From contig NZ_JAAHBQ010000026.1 of the NCBI RefSeq assembly GCF_020144665.1, positions 1 to 63,213 of the forward strand: a stretch of 63,213 nucleotides of DNA, given 5' to 3'. A program made the translations under genes and the position numbers. This DNA is from Oscillatoria salina IIICB1. GTDB taxonomy: Bacteria > Cyanobacteriota > Cyanobacteriia > Cyanobacteriales > SIO1D9. Below, piece by piece: positions 17,633 through 25,673 of this stretch. The notes below the pieces were generated by a model, which worked only from the letters and a program-made list of their open reading frames with translations, was not told the origin of the DNA and did no database searches. Numbering within the stretch: position 1 is the first letter of the stretch; every line of letters starts with the position of its first letter.

Positions 17633-18859
17633 ATGCTGTCAGTCAAACAAGCGTCAACAATTATTTTCGATTTAGTTCAACCTTTTTCTGGACAAAATAA
17701 CATAGATGTGGTAAAAATCACAGATGCCACAGGACGGATTTTAGCAGCGCCAGTGACGAGTAAGTTAGATTTTCCTCACTGGGATAATTCAGCGATGGAT
17801 GGTTATGCAGTAAGATTTGCTGATGTAGAAAACTGTAGCCAAGAAGAACCAGTAAGCTTAGAAATTATCGAAGAAATTCCCGCAGGTTATCAACCACAAA
17901 AAATTGTGCGATCGCAGCAAGCAGCGAGAATTTTTACTGGGGCGATCGTACCACCAGGCGCAGATACAATTGTGATGCAGGAGAACGCCAAAAAACAAGG
18001 TTCTCGCGTCCTAATTTTCTCTCCACCCAAACAACCTCAAGCTTTCGTCAGACAACAAGCATCCTATTACCAAGCCGGAAATATTTTGCTAGATTCAGGA
18101 ATTAGACTCACCCCCTCAGCAATAGCTGTACTCGCCGCCGCACAATGTACTAACTTAAAAGTATATCGTCGTCCTCGTGTCGCCATTTTATCTACAGGAG
18201 ACGAATTAGTAACCCCAGAACAAGCTTTAAAACCAGGACAAATTGTTGATTCTAATCAATATGCACTGGCTAGTTTTGTCGCTGAAAATAACTGCATCCC
18301 AATCCCTTTAGGAATTGTACCCGACCGACCAGAAGCTCTCCAAAAAGCAATAGCTAAAGCAATTTCTCAAGCAGATGTAGTACTTTCTACTGGCGGTGTT
18401 TCTGTGGGAGATTATGATTATGTGGATCGTATTTTGGCTGAGTTAAAAGGAGAAATTCACATTCGTTCGGTTGCAGTTAAACCTGGTAAACCTTTGACAG
18501 TTGCAACTTTTCCTAATTGTTTATATTTTGGCATACCAGGAAATCCGGTTTCGGCGTTAGTAAGTTGTTGGCGTTTCGTCCAACCTGCATTGAAAAAACT
18601 TTCTGGTTTATCAACAGGTTGGGAACCAAAATTTGTGAAAGCAAAAACTTGTCAAGAATTGCGTGCTAACGGTCGCCGAGAAACCTATCTTTGGGGAGAG
18701 TTAAAATTAGTTGATGGTTGCTACGAATTTGCTTTGGCTGGCGGTTCGCATAGTTCTGGTAATTTAATTAATTTAGCAGCAACTAATGGTTTGGCTGTGC
18801 TACCTGTAGGCGCAAAAGTAGTTAGTGCTGGAGAGTTAGTAGCAGCTCTGCAAATTTAA
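17633..18859 (+). CDS. moeA: Molybdopterin molybdotransferase
   Basis: This 408-residue protein is MoeA, which inserts molybdate into adenylylated molybdopterin in the last step of molybdenum cofactor synthesis in the cytoplasm. Key motifs are DFPHWDNSAMDGYAV near residue 45, RIFTGAIVPPGADTIV near 100, STGDELVTP, STGGVSVGDYDYV near 255 and FGIPGNPVSALVSCWRF near 300. The four-domain length of about 400 residues is normal. No other cofactor gene is adjacent. Nitrate reductase would be a usual client in a cyanobacterium. Confidence 0.95.
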   Translation: MLSVKQASTIIFDLVQPFSGQNNIDVVKITDATGRILAAPVTSKLDFPHWDNSAMDGYAVRFADVENCSQEEPVSLEIIEEIPAGYQPQKIVRSQQAARIFTGAIVPPGADTIVMQENAKKQGSRVLIFSPPKQPQAFVRQQASYYQAGNILLDSGIRLTPSAIAVLAAAQCTNLKVYRRPRVAILSTGDELVTPEQALKPGQIVDSNQYALASFVAENNCIPIPLGIVPDRPEALQKAIAKAISQADVVLSTGGVSVGDYDYVDRILAELKGEIHIRSVAVKPGKPLTVATFPNCLYFGIPGNPVSALVSCWRFVQPALKKLSGLSTGWEPKFVKAKTCQELRANGRRETYLWGELKLVDGCYEFALAGGSHSSGNLINLAATNGLAVLPVGAKVVSAGELVAALQI

Positions 18860-18952
18860 ATAACCATTAAGCCCCGATCTTAATTTTCATTAAAAAATGA
18901 ACGAGCAAACCTTACCCGCTAGATAATTGATAATCAGATTTGAGATCGTATT

Positions 18953-19378
18953 TCAATATTGACTCAGTTGATTAATCAAGAAACACAGATCGTCAAGATC
19001 GACTGGTTTAGAGATATGAGCATTAAAACCTTTAGCTAGTGCAAGTTGGCGATCTTCTTGTCTAGCTGCTACAGTAACAGCAATTACAGGAACTTGATAA
19101 ATATGTTCGAGTTGATGGTTTCTGATTTGAGAGATTAGCGAGTAGCCATCTTCGTAAGGAATCATCAATTCACTCAGGAGAATATTTGCCGAAAAATGTG
19201 TTAAGGTATTTAAAGCTTCACTGACTGAATCAACTGCAATTACTTCTGCTCCTTGCAATTGCAAAAATAAGGCGAATAAGTTCCTCGTATCTTCATCGCC
19301 ATCAACAATTAGAATGCGAAGACCGCTTAAAGTTGGGGAAGCAACAGAATTTGAGGGAAACATTACTTGGCTAGACAT
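18953..19378 (-). CDS. Atypical receiver-domain protein with Glu at the phosphorylation site
   Basis: This 141-residue stand-alone receiver has the normal fold pattern (RILIVDGDEDTR, then VIAVT, then SKPVDLDDL). The phosphoacceptor Asp, expected in LLSDLMxP, is Glu70 here (LLSELMIP). The codon is GAA on the coding strand. The second acidic residue of the usual DD pair is replaced by Gly (VDGDE), while Thr102 and Lys124 are kept. Glu in this position can mimic phosphorylation, so the protein may be locked on, or controlled in another way. It has no output domain. It lies next to two Crp/Fnr regulator genes in the same direction, but is separated from them by about 250 bases. Confidence 0.85.
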   Translation of the reverse strand: MSSQVMFPSNSVASPTLSGLRILIVDGDEDTRNLFALFLQLQGAEVIAVDSVSEALNTLTHFSANILLSELMIPYEDGYSLISQIRNHQLEHIYQVPVIAVTVAARQEDRQLALAKGFNAHISKPVDLDDLCFLINQLSQY

Positions 19379-19634
19379 ATTAAATTTTTGTTAAATTTTC
19401 AGTGGAAGTTTAGGGTTAGAAACTGTTAAGAAATGAAAAAACCGCGTCTCTACTAACTAAGTCACTACCAACAACAGCGATCGCTGTTGTAAAATTGGGT
19501 TCAGCAAAGTTAGTTAAAGCAATGGTTTGCTTTTAGAATAGAAAGTTTAAAAAATGGCGTCTGTACGGTGATAAACACAAAAAACTCGGGTTTCGCTATA
19601 GCTTGACCCAAGTTTTGACGAAAAGAGACGATCT

Positions 19635-20351
19635 TTACTTAATATCCAACAAACGAGAGAATTCTGAAGTAATCGAGTGATAACACTCACAAGCAACAGA
19701 TTCTAATGCTTCTCGATCGATAATAGTAATTTTCCCCCGACGAGATTGAATTATTCCAGCTTGCTGAAGGGTGCTAGCAGCGATCGCGACACTAGAGCGA
19801 TTTACACCCAGCATAGATGCTATCAATTTTTGGGTGAGAGCGAAACCATCTATCTTCAGACGGTCTTGGATCGAAAGCAAGCAACGGGCAAATCTTTTTT
19901 CTGTGGTATGTTGGGAATTGCAGATGGCAATTTGAGAAATATAGGTTAGAAAAGCTTGCGTATATAGTAGCAACACTTTTCGCAATGCTTGACTTTGGTA
20001 AAACTCACTTTTTAGCACTGTCGCTGGTAACTTCCAAGCAGTAGTTTCTACCTGAGTAATCGCCTGACTAATGCTTATTTTGCCACCTAAAAATGCAGAA
20101 ATTCCAATCATTCCTTCATTGCCAACTAAAGCAACTTCAGTATTTGAACCTCGAACAAGAAGCAAAACTAAAGAAATTAAGCCTTGTTCGGGGAAATAAA
20201 CATCTAAAATTGGTTCAAAGGAATTATGAATAACTTGTCCTGGAGCCAGGGAAACAAGCTCTAAATAAGGAACGAGACGTTGGTATTCTGAGTCTGGTAA
20301 AGCTCTTAGCAATTTGTTAGCTAACTGATTTACATTTGAAGTTCCGGACAT
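19635..20351 (-). CDS. Crp/Fnr family transcriptional regulator
   Basis: This 238-residue regulator has an N-terminal cyclic-nucleotide-binding-like beta-barrel (about 20-135) and a C-terminal winged helix (about 150-230) with the helix-turn-helix LIASMLGVNRSSVAIAASTL. The canonical cAMP-binding signature (RxGE..GE..L with Arg-Ser) is not seen, so the effector is unknown. A 240-residue paralogue lies 224 bases upstream. The wing continues GIIQSRRGKITIID, then VACECYHSI, as in the paralogue. Confidence 0.88.
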   Translation of the reverse strand: MSGTSNVNQLANKLLRALPDSEYQRLVPYLELVSLAPGQVIHNSFEPILDVYFPEQGLISLVLLLVRGSNTEVALVGNEGMIGISAFLGGKISISQAITQVETTAWKLPATVLKSEFYQSQALRKVLLLYTQAFLTYISQIAICNSQHTTEKRFARCLLSIQDRLKIDGFALTQKLIASMLGVNRSSVAIAASTLQQAGIIQSRRGKITIIDREALESVACECYHSITSEFSRLLDIK

Positions 20352-20575
20352 TCAATGATTACTGAATTGGATGGTCAAAAAACAACTGAATACATGAGGA
20401 AATAATTTTTAGATCGCCTCATGTAAAAAAAACTATCTCCTGCTTAGAGAAATGGAGAGTTGATTGTCATTTTTTTACCGTAAGCAAGTTCAGCATTTCC
20501 TGTCTGTTCGCTTCCTAACTTAAGCCTCAATCAGTATTTCTCCTTGAGAAAATAGCTAACTCAGAAACGCTAAGT

Positions 20576-21298
20576 TTAATCGCACTCAAAACTAAGTAAA
20601 CGTCGAAATTCATCTTTGAGGATTTGATAGCATTCACAAGCAATTAATTCTAATTCTTCTTGATTGAGGATCGTAATTTTGCCTCGGCGATAGGAGATCG
20701 TACCTGCGGCTTGAAGTCTTCCCGCAGCTACAGTAACCCCCGAACGGCGCGTCCCTAACATATTGGAAATAAATTCTTGAGTCAGGGGCAATTCTTCGGT
20801 GGTATCTAACAACTCTTGAACCGTCAGCAGCCAGCGAGCCAGTCGCTCTTCAATGGTATGCTGGGCATTGCAGACAGCAGTTTGAGAAATTTGGGTCAGT
20901 AGAGCTTGGGTGTAGAGTAACAACATTTGTTGCAATTTTCCACCTCGATCGAATTCGTTTTTTAAGCGAATAGCATCAATTTTATAAGCAGAACCTTCGA
21001 TTTGCACGATCGCTTGATTAATCGTCGAGTTCCCTCCGAGAATCACTGGAAGACCGACCACACCTTCTTTCCCGATTAAGCCAACTTCAGCAGTTGCGCC
21101 GTCTTCGAGAATGTAGACTAAAGAAACTATACCTCGATCGGGAAAATAAACTTGGGTAATATTTTCTTGGGGATTGTAGAGAACTTGCCCCACAGAAAGC
21201 TCGACAAATTCTAGATAAGGTAATAGGCGATCGTATTCTGACTCAGGTAAGGCTGCTAATATCTGGTTTATTGGTCTTTTGTTAAGAAATTGATTCAT
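20576..21298 (-). CDS. Crp/Fnr family transcriptional regulator (paralogue)
   Basis: This 240-residue regulator is closely related to the neighbouring one along its entire length. Both share LPESEY-like N-termini, the block LYTQALLTxISQ, AVCNAQHTIEERLARWLL and the C-terminal ACECY. The helix-turn-helix is FISNMLGTRRSGVTVAAGRL. The effector pocket lacks the usual cAMP residues. The two genes look like a tandem duplication that has diverged, and the recognition helices differ (NRSSVAIAA against RRSGVTVAA), so their target sites may differ. Confidence 0.88.
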   Translation of the reverse strand: MNQFLNKRPINQILAALPESEYDRLLPYLEFVELSVGQVLYNPQENITQVYFPDRGIVSLVYILEDGATAEVGLIGKEGVVGLPVILGGNSTINQAIVQIEGSAYKIDAIRLKNEFDRGGKLQQMLLLYTQALLTQISQTAVCNAQHTIEERLARWLLTVQELLDTTEELPLTQEFISNMLGTRRSGVTVAAGRLQAAGTISYRRGKITILNQEELELIACECYQILKDEFRRLLSFECD

Positions 21299-21602
21299 TA
21301 AAAGTGATTATAGAGTTTTTCAGTATTCTAGAGGAAATTAATGTTTTAGCGATCGCCAACTAGAACTCTATAGAAATAAGATTTCAACTTTGTGAAAGCA
21401 ATTTAATCCTTAAGACTGTTGGTTAAAATTGTCCATTTAGATAGGTAAATTACTTGCTTAAAGTTAAAAACAACTCCATCCTCCAATTAGTAAAAAGTAA
21501 ATTATTTATTACACCTAAGTCTGTACGATTTTGCACCTAAATACTAAAATCATTGGGAAATTTTGGCAGTGCCAAAATAAAATAGCACTGCCGTAGATAT
21601 TA
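21299..21602. other. 304-base intergenic region between Crp/Fnr gene and pyrC
   Basis: This stretch is AT-rich and contains one HIP1 site and, close to the end of pyrC, the hairpin listed separately. No gene is seen. Confidence 0.4.
21565..21592 (-). terminator. Perfect hairpin downstream of pyrC
   Basis: GGCAGTGC (21565-21572) pairs with GCACTGCC (21585-21592) around a 12-base A/T loop, ten bases beyond the pyrC stop. No T-run follows on the minus strand, so termination is likely but not certain. Confidence 0.5.
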
Positions 21603-22925
21603 TTAAGTGTCAAATGTCAAGGCTTTACCACGTACCTCAGTATTTAATTTACCTCGGTTGTAAACGATTTCACCATTGACAATCGTAACTTGGGGGAATC
21701 CAGTTAATTTCCAACCTGTAAAAGGACTCCAACCACATTTAGTTTGTAATTCTTCTTGACGAACTATATCATAGTTATCAAGATCGACAAGAACTAAATC
21801 CGCATCAAATCCCGGAGCGATCGCGCCTTTATTGGGGATACAATAAGCTTTAGCCACCGCAGTAGACATCCAATTTGAGACTTGAGCGATCGTACAACGT
21901 CCCTGCACTGCTTGAGTGAGCATTAAAGGTAAAGAAGTTTCCACTCCAGGCATTCCTGAAGGACTATTAGGATAGCCTTTCGCTTTTTCTGACAAAGTAT
22001 GAGGAGCGTGATCTGTAGCGATAAAATCAATTACACCATCAAGTAAAGCCTGCCAAAGAATTGTATTATTTTCTGGACTTCGTAAAGGCGGATTCATCTG
22101 CGCTAAAGTACCGATTTCAGCATAAGCATCAGTATTTAATAACAAATGCTGTGGTGTAACTTCCGCCGTCACCCAACTAGGTTTATCATCACGCAATAAC
22201 TCAGCTTCTACACCTGTGGAAAGATGCAGAATATGTAAACGTCGCTGATATTTTTTCGAGAGTTTCAAAGCCAACTTCGTCGCATTCAGCGCCGCTTGTT
22301 CATCTTGAATTTGTGAATGAATCGCCGGATCTGTTATACCCTTAAATTGTTGGCGACGTTGAATAATTCGAGCTTGATCTTCAGCATGAACCGCAATCAA
22401 GCGAGAGCCATTAGCAAAAATTGGCTCTAAAACTTCCTCCTCACTCACCAACAAAGCCCCGTGAGACGAACCCATAAAAATTTTAATTCCACAGGTAGGA
22501 TTAACCGAAAGTAAATCTGACAAATTATCAGCCGTCGCGCCAATAAAAAAGCCATAATTAACCAAACACTTTTGCGCCGCACGACTAAGTTTATCATCCA
22601 TCGCCGCTTGATTAATCGTCAGAGGACGAGTATTGGGCATTTCCAAGAAAGAAGTAACCCCACCCTTTGCACAAGCACAGCTAGCGGTAAACAAATCCTC
22701 CTTGTGTTCCAAACCTGGTTCGCGAAAATGCACTTGAGGATCGATTACCCCAGGAAACAAAGTCAAACCTCGTGCGTCAACTTCCACATCGGTTTCCGTC
22801 CCGACAATTTCGGGAGCAATGCGGGAAATTTTGCCCTTTTGGATGAGAACGTCACCCACTTGTAAATCCCCCTCTGGCAAGAGAATCCGGGCTTGACGAA
22901 TTGTTAGATCGGCAGTAGAAGACAT
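21603..22925 (-). CDS. pyrC: Dihydroorotase, class I
   Basis: This is an amidohydrolase of about 440 residues that interconverts carbamoyl-aspartate and dihydroorotate in pyrimidine synthesis. The family pattern is clear: FPGVIDPQVHFREPGLEHKED, the lysine loop GIKIFMG, metal histidines in AVHAEDQ and LHILHLS, and the catalytic Asp in FIATDHAPHT. The metal motif normally reads HxH, but the first His is Gln here (QVHF). I recall this as common in cyanobacterial sequences, but cannot check it. The open frame extends to a TTG at 22961, but the ATG at 22925 (MSSTADLTIRQAR) is the more likely start. Confidence 0.88.
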   Translation of the reverse strand: MSSTADLTIRQARILLPEGDLQVGDVLIQKGKISRIAPEIVGTETDVEVDARGLTLFPGVIDPQVHFREPGLEHKEDLFTASCACAKGGVTSFLEMPNTRPLTINQAAMDDKLSRAAQKCLVNYGFFIGATADNLSDLLSVNPTCGIKIFMGSSHGALLVSEEEVLEPIFANGSRLIAVHAEDQARIIQRRQQFKGITDPAIHSQIQDEQAALNATKLALKLSKKYQRRLHILHLSTGVEAELLRDDKPSWVTAEVTPQHLLLNTDAYAEIGTLAQMNPPLRSPENNTILWQALLDGVIDFIATDHAPHTLSEKAKGYPNSPSGMPGVETSLPLMLTQAVQGRCTIAQVSNWMSTAVAKAYCIPNKGAIAPGFDADLVLVDLDNYDIVRQEELQTKCGWSPFTGWKLTGFPQVTIVNGEIVYNRGKLNTEVRGKALTFDT

Positions 22926-23074
22926 AATAAATTTGAAATTCGACTTAACTTTAATAGTCAAAATTGGGAATTGTGCAGTTAAATGAAAGAACAGCCCCTA
23001 GACAGGGACCAAACCACAGTAGAGATTTTTCCCTATTTTCCCTTGACTCACACTTGTAAATTTACCGTGATGGA

Positions 23075-23719
23075 ATGGCTATGACTCAAGTACCCGAACA
23101 ACAGCGACGCGCGAAAACTCAACCAAAAGCTGAAAATCCTTGGGTAGAAGCGCTGAAGACGGTTGGCTTGAGCGTCTTCCTAGCGATCGGGATTCGGCAC
23201 TTTGTCGCTGAAGCACGTTATATTCCTTCTGGTTCGATGGAACCAACGCTACAAATCAACGATCGCCTAATTATCGAAAAGCTCAGTTATCGCTTTGGAG
23301 ATCCAGAACGAGGAGATGTCGTAGTATTTTCCCCTACCCAAGCTTTACAAGATCGACAATTCAAAGATGCTTTTATCAAACGGGTAATTGGTTTACCTGG
23401 AGAGACAATCGCAGTTACAGATGGACAAGTTTATGTAGACGGCGAACCTTTAAGAGAAAATTATATTGCCCAAGGCGAGGATACTCAAGTGGGAATGTGT
23501 TTTCCTAATGATGTTCCCTACCTAGAGGAACCTGTTACTATCCCTGAAGACTCTTATTTGGTTCTAGGCGATCACCGTAACAATAGCTATGACAGTCGTT
23601 GTTGGGGTGTTGTCCCTCGCGAAAATATTATTGGTAGAGCAGTAGTCCGCTTTTGGCCCCTGAATCGACTTGGTGGAGTGGATAGCGAAGTTCCTTATTC
23701 TACTACCGTTGAGAATTAG
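23075..23719 (+). CDS. lepB: Signal peptidase I
   Basis: This 214-residue protein is a type I signal peptidase that removes signal peptides on the outer face of the membrane. One membrane segment lies at about 26-42. The catalytic Ser54 is in SGSMEPT and the general base Lys102 in IKRVIGLPGE. The box E motif GDHRNNSYDSR is complete. The start is ATG at 23075, and ATG two codons later is also possible. The gene is intact although the fossil TnpB element begins within about 50 bases of its stop. Confidence 0.95.
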   Translation: MAMTQVPEQQRRAKTQPKAENPWVEALKTVGLSVFLAIGIRHFVAEARYIPSGSMEPTLQINDRLIIEKLSYRFGDPERGDVVVFSPTQALQDRQFKDAFIKRVIGLPGETIAVTDGQVYVDGEPLRENYIAQGEDTQVGMCFPNDVPYLEEPVTIPEDSYLVLGDHRNNSYDSRCWGVVPRENIIGRAVVRFWPLNRLGGVDSEVPYSTTVEN

Positions 23720-23734
23720 ATTCCTACTTTTAGG

Positions 23735-24192
23735 GATTGATTTCAAATCCTGGGGAAGAGGAATTTCAAGAAAACACTCTCTTGACTTTGGGTTTGGCGC
23801 GTTTGTTGATCTATTGGAACAAGTTTGTCAAAAAAGGCAAGTTTATTTTGGTAAAGTAAGTTCATATTTTACTTCTCAAACTTGCCCTAACTGTGGAACA
23901 CATACAGTTGACTACTCCCCTCCCTCCGCGTTGCTAAAGGGAGGGGATTCACAAGTAGTTCTCTTTCCTCTTGCAGGCACAGTCAAGTTGCCTCTAGACG
24001 CTCAATATGTTGACATATAGCCGCATATATTGCGCTTACTTTTGTAAAAAGAAATTAAATCAAAGAGTCCATAGTTGTCCTGAGTGTAATTTTACGACTA
24101 ATAGAGATGTTGCTGCGGCAATGATTGTTGAGCAAAAAGGACTTATAGCCGTTGGGCAGACGGTGTTACTGCCTACAGAGGAAGGAAGTTGA
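23735..24192 (+). pseudogene. Fossil TnpB (IS200/IS605-type) C-terminal fragment
   Basis: Only the end of a TnpB protein remains. The first piece, in frame with 23670, reads FGAFVDLLEQVCQ, then KVSSYFTSQTCPNCGTHT, which is the start of the zinc ribbon. After an insert of about 136 bases a second piece, from about 24043, reads KKKLNQRVHSCPEC, then TTNRDVAAAMIVEQKG and VGQTV up to the stop at 24190-24192. The two halves join perfectly to the usual ribbon. The N-terminal part and the first RuvC acidic residues are missing, so no activity is expected. Confidence 0.88.
23907..24042. mobile_element. Small insert with hairpin inside the TnpB remnant
   Basis: About 136 bases separate the Thr-His-Thr codons of the ribbon from its continuation. 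TCCCCTCCCT (23916-23925) pairs with AGGGAGGGGA (23938-23947). It could be a miniature element or a decayed rearrangement. The exact ends cannot be fixed without another copy. Confidence 0.5.
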
Positions 24193-24194
24193 AA

Positions 24195-24306
24195 ACGGGG
24201 CGTTTCTGATGCCAGAAACGCTAGTCTTCCCCGTAGAAGTAGGAAATCCAGTCAGTGATGATTGGAAGCCCACTCTGTAATTTTTAATTCAGAGTGGGAG
24301 ATGTCA
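24195..24306 (+). repeat. Right-end hairpins / omegaRNA-like scaffold of the TnpB element
   Basis: Two hairpins follow the TnpB stop. GCGTTTCTG (24200-24208) pairs with CAGAAACGC (24213-24221) inside an outer ACGGGG (24195-24200)/CCCCGT (24229-24234) pair. CCCACTCTG (24269-24277) pairs with CAGAGTGGG (24290-24298) and is followed by AGATGTCAC. This order, GGAAGCCC, hairpin, GGGAGATGTCAC, is typical of right ends of IS200/IS605-type elements, where the guide RNA scaffold lies. Confidence 0.6.
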
Positions 24307-24338
24307 CAAATTACCAAGCTCTAGTGCTTAGTTTCCCA

Positions 24339-25334
24339 TTAACGAAACATACTGCTGACAGAACTGTCTTCGTGAATGCGCCAAATCGTCTCGCCTAGTA
24401 AGTTGGCTACCGTTAGCGTTCTTAACTGCTCGAACTGATTAGATTCAGGAACGGGGATCGTATTGGTAACGATTACTTCTTCAAACAATCCACTTGATAA
24501 ACGTTCTACTGCGGGAGGTGAGAAAACGGCGTGAGTAGCACAGGCATAAATTTGACGCGCACCCACTTCTCGCAGCAAGCGTGCGCCTTCGGAAATTGTT
24601 CCGGCAGTGTCAATCATGTCGTCTACTAACACGGCTGTTTTACCAGCGACATCGCCGATGACGTTCATTACTTCGGCGACGTTGTGTGCTTGTCTCCGTT
24701 TGTCGATAATTGCTAGAGGCGCGTCGTTGAGCTTTTTGGCAAATGCTCTTGCTCGAGCAACTCCACCAACGTCTGGCGAAACGACTACTAAGTCGGAAAG
24801 TTGTTTACTTGCTAAGTAGTCGAGCAGGACTGGGGAACCGTAAACGTGGTCGAAGGGGATATCGAAATAACCTTGAATTTGCGCTGAGTGCAAGTCCATT
24901 GCGAGGATGCGATTTGCTCCAGCTTCGGTCATTAAATTCGCTACTAGCTTGGCAGCAATTGACTCTCGTCCGGCGGTTTTGCGATCGGCTCGAGCATAAC
25001 CATAGTAGGGAATTACTGCGGTGATTTGCCGTGCTGAGGCGCGACGACAAGCGTCAATCATGATCAGTAATTCCATGAGATGATCGTTGACGGGACGGCA
25101 GGAAGGCTGGATTAAATAAACGTCACAACCTCGAATCGATTCTTGAATTTGAACGTAAAGTTCCCCATCAGCAAATTGCTTGCGTACCATTGGTCCCAAG
25201 TCCATGCCTAAATAACGGGCAACTTCTTGAGCCAGGGGTATGTTAGCAGAACCAGAAAATAACCTTAAGCGGTTGTTTTCTGAAAGTGGTGTCAGCATTG
25301 AAGACTGAAGTGGTAATGTGGCAGAACGGCTCAC
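24339..25334 (-). CDS. prs: Ribose-phosphate pyrophosphokinase
   Basis: This 331-residue enzyme makes PRPP from ribose 5-phosphate and ATP, supplying nucleotide, His, Trp and NAD synthesis. Key motifs are FADGELYVQIQESIRG near 55, DLHSAQIQGYFDIP near 145, VVSPDVGGVARARAFAKKL near 185 and the PRPP loop VLVDDMIDTAGT near 240. The start is GTG at 25334. The ATG at 25298 (MLTPLSENNRLRLFSG) is an alternative, and the extra 12 residues are not conserved in character. It is a single gene with a long upstream spacer that contains a small open frame in the same direction. Confidence 0.95.
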   Translation of the reverse strand: MSRSATLPLQSSMLTPLSENNRLRLFSGSANIPLAQEVARYLGMDLGPMVRKQFADGELYVQIQESIRGCDVYLIQPSCRPVNDHLMELLIMIDACRRASARQITAVIPYYGYARADRKTAGRESIAAKLVANLMTEAGANRILAMDLHSAQIQGYFDIPFDHVYGSPVLLDYLASKQLSDLVVVSPDVGGVARARAFAKKLNDAPLAIIDKRRQAHNVAEVMNVIGDVAGKTAVLVDDMIDTAGTISEGARLLREVGARQIYACATHAVFSPPAVERLSSGLFEEVIVTNTIPVPESNQFEQLRTLTVANLLGETIWRIHEDSSVSSMFR

Positions 25335-25443
25335 GGCAAACTTTTGAACCTCTTGATGACAGCATTCTTACCTTTTCAGCTTATAACTATTTACCCTCTA
25401 CTTTCTTTGAAGAACCAAAAGATCCGGCGATCGCGCTACTTTT

Positions 25444-25569
25444 CTAGCTCTTTGGGTGAGTCTCACTCTGAAAATTGATAGATTTTACGGTTGACATTTT
25501 TCTTTCTTTGTCGATAATCTGCTCTAGGTATTCGGAACTGCGTTGGACGATAGATGCAATCTCCACCAT
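25444..25569 (-). CDS. Candidate 41-residue ORF upstream of prs
   Basis: The frame ends in TAG at 25444-25446 and is open back to 25620. The only ATG is at 25569. The protein text reads like real coding sequence (GSVWLMVEIASIVQRSSEYL, then EQIIDKERK), and this includes residues before the ATG, which suggests either an unusual start or a decayed gene. No ribosome binding site is seen. It overlaps the likely bioD promoter on the other strand. Confidence 0.28.
   Translation of the reverse strand: MVEIASIVQRSSEYLEQIIDKERKMSTVKSINFQSETHPKS
25491..25518 (+). promoter_or_regulatory. Strong sigma-70-type promoter, probably for bioD
   Basis: TTGACA (25491-25496) and GATAAT (25513-25518) are 16 bases apart. 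A transcript would start near 25525 and carry a leader of about 150 bases to bioD at 25674. The leader can fold through CTCCACC (25561-25567) and GGTGGAG (25604-25610). Confidence 0.6.
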
Positions 25570-25673
25570 CAGCCAAACTGAGCCGTCAGGCGAAGTGTAG
25601 CAGGGTGGAGTCGTTGAATCTCAGGTTATAATTTCCCTTTGTAACTGTTTATTTTTTTTTATATTCTTGACAA

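Larger units (their letters stand above)
25335..25673. other. 339-base spacer between prs and bioD
   Basis: The spacer separates divergent genes. It holds a plus-strand promoter (25491-25518), a CTCCACC/GGTGGAG hairpin at 25561-25610 and, on the minus strand, a small open frame. These three overlap, so not all can be functional in the way listed. Confidence 0.45.

Noticed and set aside
23916-23947. Terminator of lepB at the CCCCTCCCT hairpin
   Set aside because: It lies about 200 bases after the lepB stop, inside the TnpB remnant, and has no T-run.
25561-25610. Small signal recognition particle RNA
   Set aside because: GTCAGG and AGCAG are present in the right order, but the GNAR-type loop between them is not, and the flanking strands do not pair as in that RNA.
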